Assembly: GCA_965370495.1 (NCBI GenBank)
Contig: CBDUUV010000002.1
Span: 1-50,960, forward strand
Direction: 5' to 3'
DNA: 50,960 nucleotides
Source of the DNA: Krumholzibacterium sp965370495
GTDB taxonomy: Bacteria; Krumholzibacteriota; Krumholzibacteriia; Krumholzibacteriales; Krumholzibacteriaceae
Shown here: positions 44,680-50,960 of the stretch, one piece after another
Layout: each line of letters starts with the position of its first letter
Numbering within the stretch: the first letter of the stretch is position 1
Notes under the pieces: model-generated
What the model saw: the letters and a program-made list of their open reading frames with translations, nothing else
The model's database searches: none
What the model was told of the DNA's origin: nothing
Program-made: the position numbers and the translations under genes

Positions 44680-45570
44680 GTGTTAAAGAGGCTTCTTGTA
44701 TTTACATGTATTCTGGGATTTTCTGTTACGGCGGCATATTCGGCCATCTATACGGTCAATCCCGACGGTAGCGGAGATGCTCCTACAATACAGGCTGCGA
44801 TCGACCTGACCGTCAATGGAGACATGGTATTGATCAATGGCGGTACATATTATGAGACGGGTCTCCTTGTCGATAGCAAGAATATCATTATCCAGTACGG
44901 AGACGGGATTCCAGTTCTCGAATCCTCGACGCCGGGAAGTGGTATATGTATCACCCTTAGAAATGTTGATTCGGGCTGCTGGATATGGGGGGTCGATTTC
45001 ACGGGCTTTGAAACCGGCATTTTGATAGAAAACGGGTCGCCGATGATCAGTTTTCTGAATATTTTCAACTGTACTACAGGTGTCAGGATCACAGGAGTAA
45101 CTTCCGCACCCGAAATTTCATTCGATCTCATCGACAATTGTGTCACTGGTATCGATGTTCAGCAGAGCACCAATACAGTGATTCAGAACGTGACGATCGT
45201 AGAAGGCTTAACCGGCGTCAGAGTCTCTGGCGGCACTGTTACAGTGGGCAGCAGCATACTCTACCGGCTGGATATTGGTATGGACTACCATAGCGGTACG
45301 ATTATCCTGTCGTGTAATGACCTGTGGGAGAATACGGTGAATTACAGTGGTTGTTCACAGGGGGCGACAGATTTCTTCGAGCTCCCCCGGTTCTGTTATG
45401 AGCTGGATGGGTCCCCCGGCCTGTACTACCTGCACAGCGATTCCCCTTGCTGGGCGAGTAATAATGCTTGTGGGGTGAATATCGGCGCGTATGTCTCCGG
45501 CCCTGGATGTACAGGCGTTGCGGCAGGCGAGGCTACGTGGGGGGATATCAAGCAGCTGTATACCGAATAG
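44680..45570 (+). CDS. Secreted right-handed parallel beta-helix protein
   Basis: 296 residues. Signal peptide (LLVFTCILGFSVTAAYS) followed by the usual entry strand IYTVNPDGSGDAPTIQAAID and successive short coils (VDSKNIIIQYGDG, TGFETGILIENGSP, CTTGVRITGVTSAP, TVIQNVTIVEGLTGVRVSGG) of a pectate-lyase-like or NosD-like solenoid. No catalytic residues are recognised. It ends in a short tail AGEATWGDIKQLYTE after a glycine-rich stretch. Start GTG 44680 follows AGAGAGG. Possibly an exported carbohydrate-binding or structural protein. Confidence 0.75.
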   Translation: MLKRLLVFTCILGFSVTAAYSAIYTVNPDGSGDAPTIQAAIDLTVNGDMVLINGGTYYETGLLVDSKNIIIQYGDGIPVLESSTPGSGICITLRNVDSGCWIWGVDFTGFETGILIENGSPMISFLNIFNCTTGVRITGVTSAPEISFDLIDNCVTGIDVQQSTNTVIQNVTIVEGLTGVRVSGGTVTVGSSILYRLDIGMDYHSGTIILSCNDLWENTVNYSGCSQGATDFFELPRFCYELDGSPGLYYLHSDSPCWASNNACGVNIGAYVSGPGCTGVAAGEATWGDIKQLYTE

Positions 45571-45616
45571 AGTTTCTGGAGTCAGGATTTTCCGATTGAA
45601 AACAAGGGAGAGGTTG

Positions 45617-47326
45617 ATGAACAGGTATATCCTGGGATTGATATGTCTTGGAGTGTCTGTCTTCAGCCTGGTTGGCTCCACGGAAAGTGCTTCACCCCGG
45701 CAGAGGGAGCGAGGTAGAGTGGAAGCAATATTTATTAATGGCAGAATATATACCATGGATGAGACTTTACCCGTCGCTGAAGCGATAGCTGTAGGTGGAG
45801 GAAAGGTTCTTGGTGTAGGGACTACCGATGAGATGATTCAGCTCCGCGGGCCGGGGACAGTAGAATATGATCTTGAAGGCCTGACTGTGATTCCTGGACT
45901 GGTTGATGCCCATGCTCATTTTACAGGGTATGCACTGGGCAGATCCTCGATCGACCTGAAGGGGACATCTTCATTCAGTGAAGTGGCAGGTTTTGTTGTG
46001 GAAAGGGTTTCAAAGACGGCAAAGGGTGACTGGATAACCGGGCGTGGATGGGATCAGAATGACTGGGATTTTTCAGAGTATCCTCAAACCGGTGATATCG
46101 ATTCTGTAAGCGTGGAAAACCCCGTTTTTCTGATAAGAGTCTGTGGGCATGCCGCATTTGCCAATTCTTTCGCGTTGCGTCTGGCTGGAATCGACAGGGA
46201 TACTCCGGACCCTCCCGGGGGCAGGATACTCCACGACAGCGATGGCCGGCTCACGGGTATCCTGATTGACAGCGCAATCGAGCTCGTCAGAAAGATCATT
46301 CCTTCTCACTCCAGAGAAGAGAAGAAAAGATTGTTCACAGAGGCTGCCCGTCAGTGCCTGTCAGTGGGATTGACCGGTATTCACGAGATGGGTATTTCAG
46401 GTGAGACAGCTTCGATCTACCGTGAATTGTATATGGAAGAAGTTCTTGCTATCAGGTTGACAGTATATTACCTGCATGATGATGAGGCTATCGACAGCTT
46501 GCTCGATGCGGGGCATATGACCGGTTTTGGCGATGATCATTTCGAAGTAGCCGGAGTCAAATTCTTTATAGATGGTTCACTGGGGGCACGCAGCGCGGCG
46601 CTTCTCGATGATTATTCAGATGATCCTGGAAACAGCGGGTTTCTGGTAATCGACCCCGACGAGTTGTACAGGCAGATTCTGAAATGTCACAAAAAGGGTT
46701 TTTCCGTGGCGATTCATGCAATAGGTGACAGGGGCAACCGAATAGCCCTGGATGTCCTGGAGAAAGCAGTGGCCGAGGGACTTCTTGAGGATAACAGGGA
46801 CAGGATTGAACATGCACAGATACTTTCGATTGATGATATTGGAAGGTTCGCTTCTCTAGGAGTTATACCATCGATGCAGTTTACCCATTGTACTTCCGAT
46901 ATGCCATGGGTGGAAAAGCGATTGGGGCCTGATCGTATCAAGGGCGCTTACGCATGGAGGTCTTTGATAAATGAAGGTTGCAGAATTCCGGGCGGTTCGG
47001 ATTTTCCGGTCGAATCGATCGATCCCCTTCTGGGAATCTATGCCGCCGTCACAAGACAGGACCTTGATGGGAATCCCGGGGGAGGCTGGAGGAGCAGCCA
47101 GTGCCTGACTGTCCAGGAAGCGGTAAGGGCTTTTACGCTGGATGCTGCGTGGGCGGTCCACCAGGATCAGGTGCGCGGGTCGCTCGAGAAGGGAAAAGTC
47201 GCCGATTTTATCGTTCTTTCCGATGATATCATGCAGATTGACTCTCGAAGGATCCCGGATATCGATGTTTTTGCCACGATTCTTGGCGGAATGATCGAGT
47301 ACAGATCCTCTGAATCGCCATTCTGA
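45617..47326 (+). CDS. Exported amidohydrolase, YtcJ-like
   Basis: 569-residue metal-dependent amidohydrolase of the Amidohydrolase_3 (YtcJ) group. A signal-peptide-like N-terminus (YILGLICLGVSVFSLVG) precedes the first strand with NGRIYTMDE, the metal motif His99/His101 in VDAHAHF, FIDGSLGARSAAL, HAIGDRGNRIALD, RIEHAQ and GGSDFPVES near the end. ATG 45617 follows GGGAGAGG; the longer open frame to 45491 is not supported. The substrate is unknown. Its stop codon lies four bases from the stop of a convergent gene. Confidence 0.92.
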   Translation: MNRYILGLICLGVSVFSLVGSTESASPRQRERGRVEAIFINGRIYTMDETLPVAEAIAVGGGKVLGVGTTDEMIQLRGPGTVEYDLEGLTVIPGLVDAHAHFTGYALGRSSIDLKGTSSFSEVAGFVVERVSKTAKGDWITGRGWDQNDWDFSEYPQTGDIDSVSVENPVFLIRVCGHAAFANSFALRLAGIDRDTPDPPGGRILHDSDGRLTGILIDSAIELVRKIIPSHSREEKKRLFTEAARQCLSVGLTGIHEMGISGETASIYRELYMEEVLAIRLTVYYLHDDEAIDSLLDAGHMTGFGDDHFEVAGVKFFIDGSLGARSAALLDDYSDDPGNSGFLVIDPDELYRQILKCHKKGFSVAIHAIGDRGNRIALDVLEKAVAEGLLEDNRDRIEHAQILSIDDIGRFASLGVIPSMQFTHCTSDMPWVEKRLGPDRIKGAYAWRSLINEGCRIPGGSDFPVESIDPLLGIYAAVTRQDLDGNPGGGWRSSQCLTVQEAVRAFTLDAAWAVHQDQVRGSLEKGKVADFIVLSDDIMQIDSRRIPDIDVFATILGGMIEYRSSESPF

Positions 47327-47330
47327 TATT

Positions 47331-48323
47331 TTACCGGGTCTCTTTCAATCTGACATTTCCATCCTGTGTTCTGATCCGGATCCTGCCGTTTCCATCAAGA
47401 AGAGTTCCGGAGATCCAGTCTTTTCCTTTTCGCACTTTACTTGCATCCGGAAGATCCACACTGATTCTGCCGTCATCGACATCAATCGTGAAGACGGCGG
47501 AAATCCCTTCTTCCAGATTCAGAGTGACGTCACCGTCATCGGTCCTGATATCCAGGTCCAGCATGCCGGTCCCGCGCAATTGGACATCGAGATCACCGTC
47601 ACTGGATTGGAAGTACAATTTGCTGGTAGAAAGCCTGTAAAGATCAACATCTCCGTCATCTACTTCTATGTCGAAATCACCCTCGCAGTTTCGGATATTA
47701 ACCGGCCCGTCTTCCGCTCTGATCCTGCAATAAGGGATTGTGCTGCTGGAGATTTCTATCCGTCCGTCATCGGAATCGATATCGATATTTCCACTGTGGT
47801 CCTCGATATCAATGTCGCCGTCCTCTATTCTTATCTTTGTCTTTTCACATTCTACCCCGCTCAGAACCACGTTCCCGTCGTCCAGGCGGATCTCTATATT
47901 TGCTCTCCAGTCATCGATGTATAACTCTCCATCGTCTCCTTGAAGGTCGAGTGCGATATAATCGGGAGCGTGTATCGTGTATGTATACTCATTGATATTG
48001 AAGATTTGGATTCCGATTATAGTGCTGCTTTCGTACGAAAGCACTTCTATGGTATTTCTCTTTCTGTGGAATTCAACCGTAAAATCCCGTTTGCCGCTTC
48101 CTATCGATTTGTATTCGGCACTGTATCGGATTTCAATATCCAGAATGTCCTTGTCCCACCTCTTGAGGGTGACGTTTCCGTCACCATGTTTGAGGCGAAG
48201 GCCCATGCCGCGTTCGACATCAAAGCTTTCATGGAAATCTTTGATTATCTTGTTGCACTCAGCCTGTCCTGTGGCAGCCACTAAAAATAGTGGCATAAGA
48301 CAAAAATATATAAGCTTTTTCAT
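47331..48323 (-). CDS. Secreted DDG-repeat (DUF4097-like) protein
   Basis: 330 residues with a signal peptide (IYFCLMPLFLVAATGQA). The rest is built of about ten imperfect repeats of 18-20 residues, each with an acidic turn D-D-G-x or E-D-G-x followed by a short beta-strand (for example LQGDDGELYIDDW, RLDDGNVVLSGV, RIEDGDIDIEDH, EVDDGDVDLYRL, RTDDGDVTLNLEE). This is the DUF4097/adhesin-like beta-solenoid pattern. The charged turns could bind calcium. Its own ribosome site GGAGGTG precedes ATG (minus strand 48323). Function unknown. Confidence 0.85.
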   Translation of the reverse strand: MKKLIYFCLMPLFLVAATGQAECNKIIKDFHESFDVERGMGLRLKHGDGNVTLKRWDKDILDIEIRYSAEYKSIGSGKRDFTVEFHRKRNTIEVLSYESSTIIGIQIFNINEYTYTIHAPDYIALDLQGDDGELYIDDWRANIEIRLDDGNVVLSGVECEKTKIRIEDGDIDIEDHSGNIDIDSDDGRIEISSSTIPYCRIRAEDGPVNIRNCEGDFDIEVDDGDVDLYRLSTSKLYFQSSDGDLDVQLRGTGMLDLDIRTDDGDVTLNLEEGISAVFTIDVDDGRISVDLPDASKVRKGKDWISGTLLDGNGRIRIRTQDGNVRLKETR

Positions 48324-48417
48324 TGCCGGGCACCTCCATCTATCGGTTTACATAAAAATCTGTTTCCATGGACCAATAAAAACGATGTTAATAATATTGA
48401 ATGACTATATCGATGTA

Positions 48418-50181
48418 TCAGTCCTCTATTCTTTCAGCGATCATTAAAAGGGGAAGGGCAAGGTTGTCGATCATCAGTTTTTGGATCTTTTTGCGTGGAT
48501 TCTTTTCGCCTCTTACGGAGGAAGCTTTCCTGATCAGGTCATCAGTCAGTGTCATGGCGATTCCTGGAAACGCCAGGGAAGGAGAAGAAGAGGCGATGGC
48601 AACTTCACTGAGCGCATCTTCCCGCTGCAGGCCCATGTCATTGATCAGGAAATCCACACAGAAATCTATGGTAGATCTTCCCGAATGAAGCTGGAGAACT
48701 ATCAGCATCCTTGCCAGTTCGAGTATTTTGTCTTCGAGGAGGAATTTTCTGAGTTCCAGTTTTTTGTCAGGGTGAAGGATAAAGAGATCCTTGAGGTTCA
48801 AAATACTCCATCCTGTCATGAAGAACTCCGATGCAAATATCTTCCTGATGTCCGAACCATCTTTACATAGCATATACCTGGCTCGTGTAACGGGAGAGGA
48901 TACCTTCATCAGCTCGTAAAAGAGCCGATCCTTTTCCGTGTTTTCCGCGTCAGGACGGATAATGATTGTTAAATCGCATTTCTTTTCCCCGACAGCTCGA
49001 AATGAAAATGATACGAGCCTGTGCTTTCTGCTTCCTGGCACAACAAGGTATGGGTTGACCGGGAGAACTTCAGACAGCCCTGGATTATCGATTCGGAGAA
49101 TATCAGGATGGTGTCTTTTTCTGATATTGAAAACACCCTGTTGTGAGATGCGTTCCTCTATATCGGAGAGGATGCTCGATACGTCTGAACCAGTTCCGGC
49201 GCTGCCAGCCGTAATCAGGCTGTCCGAAGAGCCGGCTTTCGCGGCGGTTCCCTGCTCCCGAGCAGAAAAATGCGTGTGCGTGGAGTTTTTCTCTATGGAA
49301 GAAATCTGTGACCTATACTTCCTTATAGTCTTTTTAGTTTCGGTAATGAACCTGTCCAGGTCGATATCGAGATGTTCGGAATACCTGAACAGGTCAGAGA
49401 GGTTTTCCATTCCGAGGATATGGCGGCCATGCGCGCGCGGCGTGATCTCATTGACAAGTAAGTCCTTGAAAAAAATGATACTCTGTTTTGCTGTTCCAAG
49501 TGAAGACGGAAGCCTGCCATACCTTTCCAAAACAAGTGTGTCAAGCTCTGTGAAAGCGGTGATAAGAGCCGTTATGCGTTCGGCAGCGGTATTGACATGG
49601 AGCTCTGCCGGATTTTTAAGGTTGTAAGACGCGTTTTCCAGAAGAAGTGGTATGCGGGCAAGTCGTTTGCCGTAATCCTCGAATTCCTTTTCTCCTGGTT
49701 TATCCAGGCGTGATGGTATTGCGAAAAGTGTTTCATCGAGCAGCCAGCAGTAAAGCAGCGGATTGTGTTTGTGGTTGCAGAGCCTGTTCAGGTTGAACGA
49801 TTCTCCTCTGAGCCAGGATATTATCAGGGCTGAGTCGTCCAGTTCTTCGCCATTCAGATGCGCGGCAGGCAATTCAGCAAAAACATTCAACACGGAGTCA
49901 ATTTTTTCCGTGAAAAACGACAGTTCTTCTTCTGAGAAAGTAAAAAGAAGGGAATCAACACCAGCCAGGCCCAGCCTCGAACTTCTCAATGGATGCAATC
50001 GGGAATACAGCCTGACCGATTCTTCTTTTAAAGATTTGAACACAATACGCGAATGTTCAATGTTCTTGTCCTCTCCGCATCCGGAAAGGAGGATGGATAT
50101 CAATATCGGAAATAAGAGAATAATTCTGCCGGTAGCGGTCCCGGTTTGAAACATCTTTTGGGTTTTTCTCCGGTTAAACAT
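48418..50181 (-). CDS. DUF885-family lipoprotein, probable pseudoenzyme
   Basis: 587-residue predicted lipoprotein: signal peptide with lipobox LLSGC (Cys35). The body resembles DUF885 peptidases: KRLARIPLLLENASYNLKNP, then FFMTGWSILNLKD and ELARMLIVLQLHSGRSTIDFCVDFL with LAFPGIAM near the end. Where family enzymes have the metal motif HE-x2-PGHH and EGWALYAE, this protein has YELMKVSSPVT (from residue 422) and TGWSILNLKD, so the ligands are lost. A Ser/Ala-rich linker (about 305-335) is also unusual. GTG 50193 would give a longer form, but GGAG six bases before ATG 50181 decides the start. Upstream of the DDG-repeat gene, same strand, 94 bases apart. Confidence 0.8.
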   Translation of the reverse strand: MFNRRKTQKMFQTGTATGRIILLFPILISILLSGCGEDKNIEHSRIVFKSLKEESVRLYSRLHPLRSSRLGLAGVDSLLFTFSEEELSFFTEKIDSVLNVFAELPAAHLNGEELDDSALIISWLRGESFNLNRLCNHKHNPLLYCWLLDETLFAIPSRLDKPGEKEFEDYGKRLARIPLLLENASYNLKNPAELHVNTAAERITALITAFTELDTLVLERYGRLPSSLGTAKQSIIFFKDLLVNEITPRAHGRHILGMENLSDLFRYSEHLDIDLDRFITETKKTIRKYRSQISSIEKNSTHTHFSAREQGTAAKAGSSDSLITAGSAGTGSDVSSILSDIEERISQQGVFNIRKRHHPDILRIDNPGLSEVLPVNPYLVVPGSRKHRLVSFSFRAVGEKKCDLTIIIRPDAENTEKDRLFYELMKVSSPVTRARYMLCKDGSDIRKIFASEFFMTGWSILNLKDLFILHPDKKLELRKFLLEDKILELARMLIVLQLHSGRSTIDFCVDFLINDMGLQREDALSEVAIASSSPSLAFPGIAMTLTDDLIRKASSVRGEKNPRKKIQKLMIDNLALPLLMIAERIED

Positions 50182-50321
50182 GCTATTCTCCACTTTCGAA
50201 ACTATACATACTGGTTTATAACTGCTTGTAAAACATAAGTAAATATCTTTCCAGACAGAACGATCTCATGTATTACTATACATTGATCTGATACGATGCA
50301 CAAGGATCGGAGAGGTAGTAT

Positions 50322-50960
50322 ATGGCAACTCGAAAAACAGGGGTTTTGATCAGCCAGCGGCTGGCTGTCTCCGTGATTTCGGTCCTGTTCGGTGCCACTG
50401 TGGCCGGATGGTTATTAACCGAGGTGTTTCCAGCCGATTTTCCGTTTCGTTCTGCTGAATACACGGAAAAGTGGGGAGATGCCGCGGTAAAAGCCTGTAA
50501 CTGGTTAAAACTGTACGATCCGTTCCATTCGTTCTGGTTCAGTGGAATACTCACGCTTTTTTTCATCGTTCTTCTGCTGTGCGTTATTTCGAGGTGGAAG
50601 GATTTTATTCTCCGTTCGTTCAGAATATCAGTAACAGGAATGTGGAAGAAAATTCCAGAGGGAGCCCATGGGGCCCGGATTCTGTGGCTCGATCCTCTCG
50701 GCTCGAAAAAAAAGCAGAAGGACCCCATTATTCATTATGCGGAAAAGTATGGAATCGATGGAGGCGTCCACGGGGACCTGAAAGAGAAAATCTACCTTGC
50801 TGTATCGTCGGTGTTCAGGAAGAACAAATTCTCTATGTCCCGTTCTGATGGGAAAGAGGGGTTATTTTTTTCCGCTGTTGCCGGTAGATGGAGGTTTTTC
50901 GGGAATTTTCTGTTTCATCTCGGCCTCCTTGTGATCACCGCGGGTGGGATGGTCGGAAGC
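50322..50960 (+). CDS. ResB-like cytochrome c biogenesis protein, N-terminal part (partial)
   Basis: The gene runs off the window; 213 residues are visible. After ATG 50322 (ribosome site GGAGAGG at 50309-50315) come a membrane helix, KLYDPFHSFWFSGILTLFFIV (typical of ResB), a basic cytoplasmic or periplasmic stretch, and GRWRFFGNFLFHLGLL with a histidine near the membrane, a conserved ResB feature. ResB works with ResC/CcsA in system II cytochrome c maturation. The remaining domain is outside the window. Confidence 0.85.
   Translation, partial: MATRKTGVLISQRLAVSVISVLFGATVAGWLLTEVFPADFPFRSAEYTEKWGDAAVKACNWLKLYDPFHSFWFSGILTLFFIVLLLCVISRWKDFILRSFRISVTGMWKKIPEGAHGARILWLDPLGSKKKQKDPIIHYAEKYGIDGGVHGDLKEKIYLAVSSVFRKNKFSMSRSDGKEGLFFSAVAGRWRFFGNFLFHLGLLVITAGGMVGS

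Overview
The window is a gene-dense chromosomal segment from an uncultured-type, Gram-negative (diderm) bacterium. Most annotations rest on recognisable family motifs. The combination of a V/A-type ATPase, a PorV-family outer-membrane protein, a secreted protein with a FlgD-like/T9SS-like C-terminal domain, two GWxTD-domain proteins, SusC-like TonB receptor architecture and DUF4097-type beta-repeat proteins points to the FCB group or a sister candidate phylum (for example Krumholzibacteriota, Eisenbacteria or Latescibacterota). That placement is an inference from gene content, not a phylogeny. GTG and TTG starts are frequent, and purine-rich Shine-Dalgarno sequences usually decide the start codon. 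There is no sign of phage, insertion sequence, CRISPR array or recent gene transfer.

Layout. (1) 1-2340: end of a V-type ATPase operon (subunit A partial, B, D). (2) 2341-13582: a cell-envelope region. A 513-base gap with two good sigma70-type promoters leads into an operon of TonB-dependent receptor, large secreted protein, PorV-like barrel and GWxTD protein. A second promoter then drives exbB-exbD-exbD-tonB, which ends in a clear intrinsic terminator (13614-13639). (3) 13765-19690: a tripartite MacAB-TolC-type exporter (TolC, ATPase, adaptor, two permeases). (4) 19802-25689: a second GWxTD protein tightly linked to an oligopeptide-type ABC importer (binding protein, two permeases, no ATPase in the window) and a YkfC-like NlpC/P60 endopeptidase, which together look like murein-peptide salvage. 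(5) 26103-27362: an outer-membrane barrel protein with its own promoter, about 300-base leader and terminator. (6) 27545-35087: rhomboid-TPR fusion, radC and the rod-shape cluster mreB-mreC-mreD-PBP2-rodA. (7) 35127-38220: TldE/PmbA-like protein, lgt and comF. (8) 38291-42979: glycolytic cluster fba-gap-pgk-tpiA, then secG and tRNA-Leu(GAG). (9) 43090-50960: DUF4446 protein, second rhomboid, secreted beta-helix protein, exported YtcJ-like amidohydrolase, DUF4097-like DDG-repeat protein, a DUF885-family lipoprotein that has lost its metal site, and the start of a ResB-like cytochrome c biogenesis gene.

How it fits together. Regions 2-5 are almost entirely envelope functions: energised outer-membrane transport (TonB system and receptor), outer-membrane secretion or surface display (PorV and a sorted protein), export (MacAB-TolC), and peptide recovery. 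Region 6 supplies rod-shape peptidoglycan synthesis, and lgt and secG supply lipoprotein maturation and protein export. The most unusual observations are a degenerate in-frame relic of the comF phosphoribosyltransferase motif just upstream of comF, a DUF885 peptidase homologue that appears catalytically dead, two GWxTD proteins of which one has lost the signature residues, and a DDG-repeat solenoid protein.
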